From: Parafrankia discariae
GTDB taxonomy: Bacteria > Actinomycetota > Actinomycetes > Frankiales > Frankiaceae
NCBI RefSeq assembly: GCF_000373365.1
Contig: NZ_KB891104.1
Coordinates: 77,538 to 141,537, forward strand
Direction of reading: 5' to 3'
DNA: 64,000 nucleotides
Positions 7,934-19,692 of the stretch are shown piece by piece. The notes beneath the pieces were generated by a model that saw only the letters and a program-made list of their open reading frames with translations, made no database searches and had not been told where the DNA came from. Positions within the stretch are counted from its first letter, which is position 1. Every line of letters starts with the position of its first letter. The translations under genes and the position numbers were made by a program.

Positions 7934-9352
7934 TCAGCCGCGGCCGGCGTGCACCGCCGGTGTGCGGTGCGCCCAGGGCAGCGCCCGCTCGAGCTGGCCG
8001 GCGACCCGCAGCAGCAGGTCCTCCCGGCCGTGCGCGGCGACGAGCTGCACCCCGATCGGCAGCCCGCCGGTGCTCTCCCCGAGCGGCAGGCTGATCGCGG
8101 GCAGGCCCGCGATGTTGAACACCGCGGTGAAGGGCCCGTGGTCGAACAGGGTCCGCAGCCAGCTCTCGACCGTGTGACCGTCCTCGGCGTAGTCGAGCGT
8201 GCCGTGCGGTGCGGGCAGGCCCGCCAGGGTGGGCGTGACCAGCAGGTCGACCTCCGTGAAGAACCGGGCGACCGCCCGGCTCACCCGCCCGGCCGCGTTC
8301 AGCCCGGCCACCAGGTCGACGGCGCGGCGCTCCCGGGCGGCGGTGATCATCACCCGGGAGACCGCCTCCAGCCGCTCGGCCGGCGGCTGCCGCGGGGCGA
8401 GCAGGAAGGGCGCCGCGGACGCCACCGCCTCCGCGGCCACCGCGCCGACCACGCTCTCCCAGTCCAGGACAGGGCTGGCGACATCCACGTGATGGCCGAG
8501 GCCGGCCAGGCACTCGGCGGCCCGCACGGCCGCCTGGGCGACCTCGCCGTCGACCGCGGCCCCGGACCACGCCCGGGTGGTGACGGCCACCCGCAGCCGC
8601 CCCGGGTCGGCGGTGACCTCCTCGGCGTAGCGACCGGTGGGTGCCGCGGCGGTGAACGCGTCACCGAGCCCCGGGCCGGCGACGGCGTCCAGGAGCCGGG
8701 CGGTGTCGCGGACCGTCCTGGTCAGGGCGAACTCGGAGAGCATCCCGAGCAGGCCCATCCCGGTGTCGGCGCCGACGGGGGTGCGCCCGCGGCTCGGCTT
8801 GAGCCCGACCAGCCCGCAGCACGACGCGGGGACGCGCAGGGAGCCGGCACCGTCGTTGCCGTGCGCCAGCGGAACCGCCCCGGCCGCCACCAGGCCGGCG
8901 GCGCCGCCGCTGGAGCCGCCGACCCCGCGGTCGAGGTCCCAGGGGTTGCGGGTCGGGCCGTACCGGAGCGCTTCGGTGGCGAAGTTCAGGCCCAGCTCCG
9001 GCGCGGTCGTCAGGCCCAGCGTCACCAGCCCGGCCGCCCGGAAGCGGGACATGAGCTCGTGGTCCTCCCCGGCCGGCACGCCCGGGCCGAGGGCGCGGCT
9101 GCCGCAGAAGAAACGGACTCCCCGGGCCATCGGACCGATGTCCTTGATCAGGAACGGCACTCCGGCGAACGGGCCGTCCCCGTGCTCGAGCGCGGGGGTG
9201 AACAGCGGCGCGGCCAACCCGTTGATCTTCTCGTTCATCGTCTCCAGGGCCCGCCGGGCGGCCCGTTCGACCTCGGTGGCGCTGACCTCGCCGCGGCGGA
9301 TCAGCCCGCTCAGGCCGACCCCGTCACAGCTGGCGTACTCGTGAGTCTCCAT
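7934..9352 (-). CDS. Amidase (amidase-signature family)
   Basis: Cytoplasmic amide hydrolase of 472 residues. The Ser-cis-Ser-Lys triad is complete: Lys70 in FLIKDIG, cis-Ser147 in GVGGSSGGAAG, and nucleophile Ser171 in NDGAGSLRVPAS. The 24-residue gap between the two serines is the standard spacing. ATG 9352 follows AGGAAAG. Family members hydrolyse short-chain amides, aryl amides, nylon oligomers or fatty amides; nothing here fixes the substrate. The neighbourhood lacks the gatC and gatB subunits, so this is not GatA of the tRNA amidotransferase. It is probably monocistronic. Confidence 0.9.
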   Translation of the reverse strand: METHEYASCDGVGLSGLIRRGEVSATEVERAARRALETMNEKINGLAAPLFTPALEHGDGPFAGVPFLIKDIGPMARGVRFFCGSRALGPGVPAGEDHELMSRFRAAGLVTLGLTTAPELGLNFATEALRYGPTRNPWDLDRGVGGSSGGAAGLVAAGAVPLAHGNDGAGSLRVPASCCGLVGLKPSRGRTPVGADTGMGLLGMLSEFALTRTVRDTARLLDAVAGPGLGDAFTAAAPTGRYAEEVTADPGRLRVAVTTRAWSGAAVDGEVAQAAVRAAECLAGLGHHVDVASPVLDWESVVGAVAAEAVASAAPFLLAPRQPPAERLEAVSRVMITAARERRAVDLVAGLNAAGRVSRAVARFFTEVDLLVTPTLAGLPAPHGTLDYAEDGHTVESWLRTLFDHGPFTAVFNIAGLPAISLPLGESTGGLPIGVQLVAAHGREDLLLRVAGQLERALPWAHRTPAVHAGRG

Positions 9353-10007
9353 CGATCTTTCCTGTTCGGAGGCAGGGAGCAGCGACGGTCGGCCCCGTCG
9401 GGGCACCGACCGCCAGGATGATCGTTTCGAGGGCGACTCACGCTCGCATGCGGCGCAGCATCCCGTCTCCGGCCGGGTGCCGTCCAACGGATTTCCGGAC
9501 GCGGCGCGCGGCGCGCGGCGCGCGGGCCCGCGCGCCGGGCGCCGGGCGCCGCCGAACAGCGTCGTCAGTACGTCGTCCGCACGCGGAACGTCCGGGAAAC
9601 ACCAGGTGGAAATCCCGGGAAAACGTCGCCGGAATGCGCTCACCCGTATTCCGGGGCGGGGCGCGGTGTTCGGGACGACCGTTCATGGAGCGGTCCCCGG
9701 CGCGACGGCGGGCGGTCGCCCGCGGGCCACCCGGCGACGGCGCGGGCGACCCACCCACCCTGACCTCGCACGGAAACCTGCTGGTCACAAGGCTTGTACC
9801 GACCCGAGGGAGGTGCCGGGAGCGGCCGCCGGGCCGGGCGCACCCCCCGGGACTCCGCAGGGAAACCTGACAGTCACCCTTTGGAGCTCTACACAGGCAC
9901 CACGGTGCATAAGAACCTCCGTGCCGTTCGCGACTTCCGACCCGTGTGCGATGGTTTGTGTCAAGAGGTTCCGAAACTGTCATTGACGGGCTGAAAAGGT
10001 GATCGGT
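9353..10007. other. Long intergenic region between divergent genes
   Basis: This 655-bp gap holds no convincing gene. Around 9503-9550 it is almost pure CpG, including a perfect 22-bp palindrome (9516-9537; half CGGCGCGCGGG). The right half is less GC-rich and carries the direct repeat listed at 9772-9877. It should contain promoters for the amidase and the DUF2637 gene. Confidence 0.5.
9772..9877 (+). promoter_or_regulatory. Two direct copies of GGAAACCTGNNNGTCAC upstream of the DUF2637 gene
   Basis: GGAAACCTGCTGGTCAC (9772-9788) and GGAAACCTGACAGTCAC (9861-9877) share 15 of 17 positions, with an 89-bp start-to-start spacing. The second copy ends 130 bp before the start codon. Their orientation and placement suggest a regulator or initiation-factor site. 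What binds is unknown. Confidence 0.4.
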
Positions 10008-11054
10008 GTGGTCGACGGACGTCCGGCGCAGGAGGCTCGGCGGGCCACGGGCCGGGCGGAACGAGCCATCCGGATCACCACCGTGGTCGCGGTGGCCACG
10101 GTCGCGGCCGTGGCGGGCTTCGTGTCCTACCGGCACATGCGGGGGGTCGCGCTGCAGTACGGCGAGGACGCGATGACCGCGGCCGTCCTCCCGTTCAGCG
10201 TGGACGGGCTGATCGTGGCCGCGTCGATGACGATGCTGGCCGACCGGCGGGCCGGCCGGCGCCGCTCCTGGCTGTCCTACACGCTGCTGACGCTGGGGGC
10301 GTGCGCGTCGCTGGCCGCGAACGTCCTGCACGCCGAGCCGACCACCGCCGCCCGGATCATCGCCGGCTGGCCCCCGCTGGCGCTGCTCGGCTCGTACGAG
10401 CTGCTCATGCGCCAGATCCACCCGGCCGGCCGGCGGGCCGCCCGCCAGCAGCCCACCGCCGCGCCCACCGACACCACCAGCGTCGCGCCGCCGGCCGGCG
10501 CCGCGCAGACCGACGGCCCGGCTACCGCCGCGCCGGCCGCCCGACCGACCGCCGGCGGGCAGTCGGGCGAAGGACAGCCGGTGGTGGTGACGGGGGTCAT
10601 CCCGCCGCAGCGGCAACGGATGCCCGCCGTCGGCGGCGACTCCCCGCCCGACACCCCCACCCCTGCCACCGCCCCCGCGGCCCCCGCCACCGTGCCGACC
10701 CCGGACGTCCCGGCCACCGCCCCGACCGGCGGGCCGACGTCCACGGTCGGGGTCGGGGCCGGCCCTGTCGGCGGCCCGGACGGCGCGGACTCCTCGGCGA
10801 AGCGTGAGGCGATCATCCGCGCGCTGGACGAGACCGACGGTTCGGCGACCGCGGCGGTCACCCTGCTCGGCCGGTGGGGCATCACGGTGAGCAAGAGCTG
10901 GGTGTACCAGGTACGCAAGGAGACCCGGCACGCCGACGTGCAGACCGGGCCGCTGGTCATGCCCACCCACCGGGCCCATCCCGCCAGCCGTGGCCGGCGG
11001 CGCGGGATGGCGCCCGACCGGCCGCTCGTGGCACCGAGGACGACCGGGGGCTGA
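10008..11054 (+). CDS. DUF2637 membrane protein with C-terminal helix-turn-helix
   Basis: A 348-residue protein. About four N-terminal membrane helices cover residues 20-130, with the DUF2637 pattern VLPFSVDGLIVAASMTML and WLSYTLLTLGACASLAANV. A Pro/Ala/Thr-rich linker of about 130 residues follows, then a helix-turn-helix-like C-terminus (REAIIRALDETDGSA ... WGITVSKSWVYQVRKE). DUF2637 proteins occur in plasmid-spread (Spd-like) and mobile loci of actinomycetes and also as chromosomal genes. No integrase, replicase or transfer ATPase lies near, so mobility is not supported. GTG 10008 is preferred over GTG 9999 because AAAGGTGA ends 6 nt before it. Confidence 0.8.
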   Translation: MVDGRPAQEARRATGRAERAIRITTVVAVATVAAVAGFVSYRHMRGVALQYGEDAMTAAVLPFSVDGLIVAASMTMLADRRAGRRRSWLSYTLLTLGACASLAANVLHAEPTTAARIIAGWPPLALLGSYELLMRQIHPAGRRAARQQPTAAPTDTTSVAPPAGAAQTDGPATAAPAARPTAGGQSGEGQPVVVTGVIPPQRQRMPAVGGDSPPDTPTPATAPAAPATVPTPDVPATAPTGGPTSTVGVGAGPVGGPDGADSSAKREAIIRALDETDGSATAAVTLLGRWGITVSKSWVYQVRKETRHADVQTGPLVMPTHRAHPASRGRRRGMAPDRPLVAPRTTGG

Positions 11055-11089
11055 CGCCCGCCGTTCGGCCGGCCGCGCCCCCGCGGTGG

Positions 11090-11608
11090 CTAGAGGGCGC
11101 GCAGCAGAACGCGCAGCGCCTGGTCGAAGTGCTCCCGCTGCTCGGGGGTGAGGTGGTTCGCCAGGCGCGCGATGTTGGCGGCGTGCCCGGTGAGCGCGTC
11201 ATCGATGACGGCGAGGCCCTTGTCGGTCAGCCCGACCCGGAAGCTGCGCCGGTCGTCGGGATCCAGGTTGCGCTCCACCAGACCGGCGGCCTCCAGCCGG
11301 TCGAGCCGGTTCGTGATGCCGGCCCGCGACATCATCAGCGACGCGGAGAGCTGCGAGGGGATCAGCACGCACGGCGGGCCGGTGCGGCGCAGCGTGGCGA
11401 GCACGTCGAACTCGCCGGGAGTCAGGCCGTGCTTGTCCAGCTCGTCGTCCATGCTCCCGGTGAGCCCGGTGACGAACATCTTCATCCGGGCGAACATCCC
11501 CATCGCGCTCAGATCAAGGTCGGGGCGCTCGGCCTGCCACTGCTCGACGATGCCGTCGATCTGGTCGGGCTCCGCCCCACTGATGCACGCGTCCGTACCG
11601 CCGTCCAT
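11090..11608 (-). CDS. MarR-family transcriptional regulator
   Basis: A 172-residue dimeric winged-helix regulator. GLTPGEFDVLATLRRTG, LSASLMMSRAGITNRLDRLE (recognition helix), VERNLDPDDRRSFRVGLT (wing) and a C-terminal dimerisation helix are in the standard order. It is divergent from the DHA2 exporter at 11778 with a 169-bp shared region containing a 5-3-5 palindrome. The classic reading is repression of the exporter and of itself, relieved by a small-molecule ligand that the pump then removes. The ligand is not identifiable. The gene ends convergently with the DUF2637 gene. Confidence 0.92.
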   Translation of the reverse strand: MDGGTDACISGAEPDQIDGIVEQWQAERPDLDLSAMGMFARMKMFVTGLTGSMDDELDKHGLTPGEFDVLATLRRTGPPCVLIPSQLSASLMMSRAGITNRLDRLEAAGLVERNLDPDDRRSFRVGLTDKGLAVIDDALTGHAANIARLANHLTPEQREHFDQALRVLLRAL

Positions 11609-11622
11609 GCGACGAGCTTATT

Positions 11623-11635
11623 TGATCATCGATCA
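11623..11635. promoter_or_regulatory. Candidate MarR operator between regulator and exporter
   Basis: TGATC-ATC-GATCA is a perfect inverted repeat 14 bp upstream of the MarR start. ATTCGA hexamers follow at three places up to about 11681, in a strikingly AT-rich stretch for this genome. MarR proteins usually bind 16-20 bp AT-rich palindromes in such divergent regions. Confidence 0.5.
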
Positions 11636-11777
11636 TTCGACCAGAAATAATTCGAGCCTGTACTATCAGGCCGCGTACTATTCGACAGCGAACCAGATGT
11701 CGGGCCACTCCCGGTGACCACATCGACCGGCTGACCACATCGACTGACAGCAACTACCGGACACGAGGAGATCTTCC

Positions 11778-13292
11778 GTGACCGTTTCCACCGACGTCGT
11801 CGGCGACGGGCAGGCGCCCGCCGCGGTCGGGTCACCAGGAGCGAGTAGTCAGCTCGACCCGCGACGCTGGCTGGCGCTCAGCATCATCGCGGTCGCCCAG
11901 CTCATGGTCGTGCTCGACGCGTCGATCGTGACGATCGCCCTCCCCCACGCCCAGAGCGACCTGGGTATCTCCACCGCCAACCGGCAGTGGGTCATGACCG
12001 CCTACACTCTCGCCTTCGGCGGCCTGCTCCTGCTCGGCGGGCGCATCGCCGACTTCCTCGGACGTAAGAGGATCTTCATCTGGGGGCTGATCGGCTTCGC
12101 GGCCGCCTCCGCGCTCGGCGGCGCCGCCCCCAACGCCGAGTTCCTCTTCGCGGCCCGCGCCCTGCAGGGCGCCTGCGCGGCGCTGCTCGCCCCGGCGGCG
12201 CTCTCCCTGATCACCGTCACGTTCACCGAGGGCAAGGAGCGCGCCCGCGCGTTCGGCGTCTACGGCGGGATCTCCGGTGGCGGCGCGGCGATCGGCCTCA
12301 TCGTGGGCGGGCTGCTCACCGAGTACGCGTCCTGGCGCTGGTGCCTGCTGGTCAACGTCCCGATCGCCCTCGCGACCGCCGCGGCCGCGCTGCCCATCGT
12401 GCGGGAGAGCAAGGCCGAGGGCACCCCGAGCTACGACATCCCCGGCGCGGTGACCGTCACCGCCGGCCTGCTCGCGCTCGTGTACGGGTTCACGGTCGCC
12501 GCCGACGACGGCTGGGGCTCGGCGACCACGATCGGCCTGCTCGCCGGCGCGGTGGCGCTGCTCGCGGTGTTCGTCGTGATCGAGACGCGCACGGCCGCCC
12601 CGCTGCTGCCGATGCGCGTGCCGCTGGAACGCAACCGAGGCGGCTCCTTCCTGGCGTCACTGCTCATCGGTGGCGGGCTGTTCGCGATGTTCCTGTTCCT
12701 CACCTTCTACTTCCAGTCGACGCTCGGGTACAGCGCGCTGCGCAGCGGCTTCGCCTTCCTCCCGTTCAGCGCGGGCATCATCCTCTCCGCCGGTCTGGCC
12801 AGCCAGTTCCTCCCCCGGGTGGGACCGACGGTGCTGATGATCGTCGGCACCGCGCTGGCCGCCGGCGGGCTGGTCCTGCTCAGCCTGATCGGGGCGGACT
12901 CCAGCTACGCGGGCCACGTCCTGCCCGCCGAGATCCTGATCAGCCTCGGGATGGGCCTCGCGTTCGTCCCGATGTCGAGCGTGTCCCTGCTGGGGGTCGC
13001 CGACCACGACGCCGGGGTGGCGAGCGCGCTGGTCAACACCACCCAGCAGGTCGGCGGGTCACTCGGTGTCGCTCTGCTGAACACCGTGTACGCGACGGCC
13101 GTCTCGGACTACCTCGGCTCGCACGGCACCGGCGCGGCCGCGCAGCGCCAGGCGGCCATCGAGGGCTACACCACGTCGTTCGTGTGGAGCGCGGTGCTCG
13201 TGGGGATCGCCCTGGTCGCGGTGATCGCGCTGGTCCGCGCGGGCCGGGACGACGTCCCCGCGGTCGACGGCATGCCCGTCCACGCCGGGTAA
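11778..13292 (+). CDS. DHA2-family MFS multidrug exporter
   Basis: A 504-residue, 14-helix proton antiporter. GTG 11778 follows GAGGAG with 7-nt spacing. Family motifs are visible: VVLDASIVTIALPHAQSDLG (helix 1), LLGGRIADFLGRKR (motif A), ARALQGACAALLAPAALSL, and the antiporter motif C region GVYGGISGGGAAIGLIVGG followed by ASWRW. The length and the extra helix pair place it in DHA2 (QacA/EmrB type), which exports cationic drugs, dyes or natural products. Divergent control by the MarR gene is likely. It ends at a tandem hairpin shared with the convergent kinase gene. Confidence 0.92.
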   Translation: MTVSTDVVGDGQAPAAVGSPGASSQLDPRRWLALSIIAVAQLMVVLDASIVTIALPHAQSDLGISTANRQWVMTAYTLAFGGLLLLGGRIADFLGRKRIFIWGLIGFAAASALGGAAPNAEFLFAARALQGACAALLAPAALSLITVTFTEGKERARAFGVYGGISGGGAAIGLIVGGLLTEYASWRWCLLVNVPIALATAAAALPIVRESKAEGTPSYDIPGAVTVTAGLLALVYGFTVAADDGWGSATTIGLLAGAVALLAVFVVIETRTAAPLLPMRVPLERNRGGSFLASLLIGGGLFAMFLFLTFYFQSTLGYSALRSGFAFLPFSAGIILSAGLASQFLPRVGPTVLMIVGTALAAGGLVLLSLIGADSSYAGHVLPAEILISLGMGLAFVPMSSVSLLGVADHDAGVASALVNTTQQVGGSLGVALLNTVYATAVSDYLGSHGTGAAAQRQAAIEGYTTSFVWSAVLVGIALVAVIALVRAGRDDVPAVDGMPVHAG

Positions 13293-13303
13293 CCGGTCGG
13301 GGT

Positions 13304-13363
13304 GCGGGTCCCGTCCGTGGATGGGACCCGCGCACCCGCCGGCGCACCGCGTCCGGCGGGTGC
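13304..13363. terminator. Two adjacent perfect hairpins between convergent genes
   Basis: Stem 1: GCGGGTCCC (13304-13312) with GGGACCCGC (13323-13331), 10-nt loop. Stem 2 follows with no gap: GCACCCGCCGG (13332-13342) with CCGGCGGGTGC (13353-13363), 10-nt loop. The pair fills the 78-bp space between the exporter (+) and the kinase-like gene (-), so each may terminate one side. Confidence 0.7.
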
Positions 13364-13370
13364 GAACTGA

Positions 13371-14813
13371 TCAGCCGGCGGGACGGGAACACGCGGGGGG
13401 CGCGGGGTCGCCGTCCCGCGGGGTCAGGCCGCGCCCCAGATCGCGGACCTCCTGGTTCGCGGCGAGCAGGCCCTCGTGCAGCCGCCGCAGCACGGTCCGC
13501 GCGGCGACCGGGTCGGCCGCCGCCACGCCCTCGGCCGCGGCGGCGGCCCGTTCGAGCTCGGCGAGCCGCCGCTGCATCCCGTCGTTGAGGTCACGGGCCA
13601 TCCGGCGGCGCTGCGCGGCCTGCGCGTCGGCCTCCCGCAGATGCACCGCCCGTGTCTCGACCAGCCGGGCCCGGACGGCGACCTGCAACTGGGCGTTCTC
13701 CAGGGCGAGGCGCCCGGCCCGCAGCGCCGCGTCGGTGAACGCACCGTGATGCCCGAGCGCGGGGTCACCGGTCACCACGGCGAGCGGCTCGCCGTCACGC
13801 GTGCGGACGTCGCACGTCCAGCGGGGGCCCGAGGATCGCGCCGGGGCGGTACTCTCGGCCGGCTGGCCGTCCACGTCGACATAGCCCTCACCGCCGGGCA
13901 GCCGGAAGTGGACCTCCACCGTCGGGTCGTGCAGGACGACGCGCAGCGCGTCCCGGACACTGCGCACGGTCGCCGGGGCGGCCAGGCGGAGCACCCGGTC
14001 GGCGGCGGTGGCCGCACCGAGCGCGCGGCGGCCGGTGGCGACCGCCAGCATCAGCGGGAACACCGAGATGACGGCGCCCTGCGACGCGACCGCCCCCAGC
14101 ACCCGGCTCAGGTCGTCGTCCTCGATGGCCGGGGCCAGCAGGGCCGCGCCGGCCATCGCCACCCCCATCGCGAACAGCACCAGCGGCGCCACGGTGCGCT
14201 CCGGGCCGCGTACCCGCCGGACACGCCGGATCAGCAGGCCCCCCAGGGCGACCGCGAGCAGCGGGTCGATCACCAGGTACGCGTCGCTGATCGCGCCGAA
14301 GACCCGCTGGTCGGCCAGCGGCGCGGGCCACCAGACGTCCGGGGCGTACCCGTTCCACTCCGGCCGCGACGCGAGGACGCTCCACGCCATCAGCGGCCCG
14401 AGCACGATCGCCGTCACCACGACGATCGCCCGGTCGGCCCGCCCGATGAACCGCCCGTCGGGGTAGAGGAGCAGCGCGGTCCCGAACAGCAGGTAGAACA
14501 GGCAGCTGCCGGCGATGCCGAGCAGCGGCAGCGCGCCGGTGTTCCAGCTCATCGTCCACGTCGTGAGCCAGGCGAGACCGGCCCCGGCGAGCAGGACGCC
14601 GGTGCGCCGCAGCAGCGCCGACCCGGCCAGCAGGACACCGGCGGTGGTCAGCGAACCGGCGACGAGGATGTTCAGCGTGGCCAGCGGGCACTCGTGGCGC
14701 AGGTAGGGCCAGCCGGCGACGATCGTGCCCGCGGCGACCGCACCACCGGCGCCGACCGCGGGCAGCAGTCGGCGCACCGCCGCCCACCCGCGTCGGACGA
14801 CCGGCCGGGTCAC
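13371..14813 (-). CDS. Degenerate NarL-type sensor kinase: no ATPase domain, phospho-acceptor His replaced by Asn
   Basis: A 480-residue membrane protein paralogous to the upstream kinase: the same eight-helix N-terminal sensor, the same central cytosolic domain, then a HisKA_3 helix. In the dimerisation box the motif reads MARDLNDGMQRRL, with Asn410 exactly where the upstream paralogue has His410. The protein ends 70 residues later, with no HATPase_c domain. Only the 78-bp hairpin region lies beyond the stop, so a simple frameshift does not hide the ATPase. GTG 14813 overlaps the upstream stop as GTGA, so the two are translationally coupled. It cannot autophosphorylate; a role as dimer partner or decoy is inferred. 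The N-terminus keeps family-like segments such as LLLYPDGRFIGRAD. Confidence 0.8.
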   Translation of the reverse strand: MTRPVVRRGWAAVRRLLPAVGAGGAVAAGTIVAGWPYLRHECPLATLNILVAGSLTTAGVLLAGSALLRRTGVLLAGAGLAWLTTWTMSWNTGALPLLGIAGSCLFYLLFGTALLLYPDGRFIGRADRAIVVVTAIVLGPLMAWSVLASRPEWNGYAPDVWWPAPLADQRVFGAISDAYLVIDPLLAVALGGLLIRRVRRVRGPERTVAPLVLFAMGVAMAGAALLAPAIEDDDLSRVLGAVASQGAVISVFPLMLAVATGRRALGAATAADRVLRLAAPATVRSVRDALRVVLHDPTVEVHFRLPGGEGYVDVDGQPAESTAPARSSGPRWTCDVRTRDGEPLAVVTGDPALGHHGAFTDAALRAGRLALENAQLQVAVRARLVETRAVHLREADAQAAQRRRMARDLNDGMQRRLAELERAAAAAEGVAAADPVAARTVLRRLHEGLLAANQEVRDLGRGLTPRDGDPAPPACSRPAG

Positions 14814-16597
14814 GGCGCGCCGCCGGTGGGCACGCTGACGAGCACCGTCGTCCCGGCACCGGGCGGGCTGGTCAGCAGCATGCTGCCGCCCGCGGTGCCG
14901 ACCCGGTCGCGCAGGCCGGCCAGGCCGCCGGCGGCACCGGCCGCGGCGCCGCCGCGGCCGTCGTCGCGGACCTCGGCCTCGAGCCCGGCCGCGCCGCCGG
15001 TCAGCCGCACCCACACGGCGCCGGCCCCGGAGTGCTTCACCACGTTCGCCAACGCCTCGCAGACCGCGAAGTACACCGTGCGCTCGGCGAGGTCGCCGTA
15101 GGGGGCGGTGCCGGTGAGCTCGATCCGCAGATCCACCGGCAGTCTCAGCCGGCCGGCCGCGTCACGGACCGCCCCGGCCAGGCCGGCGGTGCGCAGGATC
15201 TCCGGGTCCAGGCCACGGGCGACGTTGCGGACCTCCGCGTTCGCCGCCAGCAGCCCGGCCCGGATGTCCCGGAACACCGACGCCGTGCTGTCCGGGTCGT
15301 CGTCGGTCGACCACTCCGCCGCGCTCGCCGACATCGCCAGCGCGAGCAGGCGCTGCTGGACACCGTCGTGCAGGTCCCGCGCGATGCGGTTGCGCTCGGC
15401 GGCCTCGGCCTCCTCGACCCGCCGCTGGGCGGCCCGGGTCTCCACCAGCTGCGCCTGGATGGCGACCTGGAGCTGGGCGTTCTGCAACGCCAGCCGCGCG
15501 GCCCGCAGCGCCGCCTCGGTGAACGACGCGTGCCGGCGCAGCAGCGGCCCGCCCGTCACCACCGCGAGCCGCTCCCCCGAGATCGCCGTCACCTCCTGGC
15601 GCCAGGCCTGCGGCCACCCGTCGGGGTCGGCCGCCTCCCCCGCGACGTCGACGAAACGGTGTTCCTCGGGCAGCCAGAAGAAGACGTCCACCGTGCCGTC
15701 GCGCAGCACGCTGCGCAGCGCGTCCCGGACGGCGCCGACCGTCGCCGGGCCGCCGCCGAGGCGCAGCATCCGGTCGGCGGCGGTCGCCGCGGCCACCGCC
15801 CGGCGCACCATCGCGACGAGCAGCGCGAGCGGGAACACCGCCAGCACGGCGCCCTGCGCGGCGAGGCCGTCGGCGACGTGCCCCGGCTGGTGGTTCTCCA
15901 GGGTGGGTGAGAGCGCCGCCAGGCAGAGGACCACGACGCCCAGCACGGCGAGCGCGGGCGCGATCAGAGAGCGTTCCAGCCCGTAGAGCCGGGCGCGGCG
16001 CCGCACGAGCAGGCCGACGAACACCACCGCGAGCGCCGGGTTGATGACGGTGTAGAGGTCGCTGACGAACCCGAACACGGCCTCGTCGGCCAGCAGGGAC
16101 GGCCAGGCGACCTGCGGCGCGAACCCGTTCCACTCCGGTTCCGCCACGATGATCGCCACCAGGGCCAGCGGGCCGAACGCCACGGTGGTGGCCATCGCCG
16201 CCCACCAGTCCGCCCGGCCGGAGAGCCGCCCGTCCGGGTACAGCAGCACCCCCCAGCCGAACACGACGAAGAACAGCGCGTTCGCGAACAGACCGATCGC
16301 CGGCAGCGGTCCGACCTCCCGGCACAGCAGCCAGGTGGCGGCCCAGCACAGCCCGGCCGCGACGGCCAGCAGACCGGTGCGGCGCAGCACGGCGAGGCTG
16401 GCGAGCAGGATTCCGGAGGTGACGAACGCGCCGGCCACGAAGGCGTTGACCGCGGCCGCCGCGGGCTCGGCACGCCAGTACGGCCAGCCGGCGGCGAGCG
16501 CGAGACCGGCCGCCACGGCGCCGAGCGCGAGGGCCGCCGATGGTAACCGGTACCGGCTCCAGCAGTCCGCCGCCGGGCCGATCACGATCGTCGACAC
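14810..16597 (-). CDS. NarL/DesK-type sensor histidine kinase, membrane-bound
   Basis: A 595-residue kinase. Eight hydrophobic helices span residues 15-265; a linking domain follows; HisKA_3 carries the phospho-acceptor His410 in IARDLHDGVQQRLLALA; HATPase_c has the N-box CEALANVVKHSG, the G1 box VRDDGRGG and GLAGLRDRV. These kinases dimerise and pass phosphate to LuxR-type response regulators. No response regulator lies in the neighbourhood, so the cognate partner is not visible. GTG 16597 follows AAGGGGA. The downstream gene is a kinase-dead paralogue, coupled by GTGA. The signal is unknown; the large membrane sensor suggests a membrane or hydrophobic stimulus. Confidence 0.9.
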   Translation of the reverse strand: MSTIVIGPAADCWSRYRLPSAALALGAVAAGLALAAGWPYWRAEPAAAAVNAFVAGAFVTSGILLASLAVLRRTGLLAVAAGLCWAATWLLCREVGPLPAIGLFANALFFVVFGWGVLLYPDGRLSGRADWWAAMATTVAFGPLALVAIIVAEPEWNGFAPQVAWPSLLADEAVFGFVSDLYTVINPALAVVFVGLLVRRRARLYGLERSLIAPALAVLGVVVLCLAALSPTLENHQPGHVADGLAAQGAVLAVFPLALLVAMVRRAVAAATAADRMLRLGGGPATVGAVRDALRSVLRDGTVDVFFWLPEEHRFVDVAGEAADPDGWPQAWRQEVTAISGERLAVVTGGPLLRRHASFTEAALRAARLALQNAQLQVAIQAQLVETRAAQRRVEEAEAAERNRIARDLHDGVQQRLLALAMSASAAEWSTDDDPDSTASVFRDIRAGLLAANAEVRNVARGLDPEILRTAGLAGAVRDAAGRLRLPVDLRIELTGTAPYGDLAERTVYFAVCEALANVVKHSGAGAVWVRLTGGAAGLEAEVRDDGRGGAAAGAAGGLAGLRDRVGTAGGSMLLTSPPGAGTTVLVSVPTGGAP

Positions 16598-16761
16598 GGA
16601 TCCCCTTCGCCGGATCTGCCGCTCTGCGTAGCGATCGTCGCACGCTCGCGCACCGCCCCACCCGCCGGGGATCCACGCACCGGCCGGCCGGGGGACGACT
16701 GATCGACCAACTGGGGGTCACAACGCCAGGCGGCCCCGGGCCGACCCGCCCGCGGGGTGGT

Positions 16762-19692
<2,931 letters not shown>

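Noticed and set aside
10008-11054. Integrative or conjugative element around the DUF2637 gene
   Set aside because: No integrase, excisionase, replication initiator, FtsK-like transfer gene or tRNA attachment site was found on either side.
13371-13371. Missing HATPase domain explained by a frameshift at the end of the second kinase gene
   Set aside because: Only 78 bp, filled by two hairpins, separate the stop from the exporter gene, and no ATPase motif is found in any frame there.
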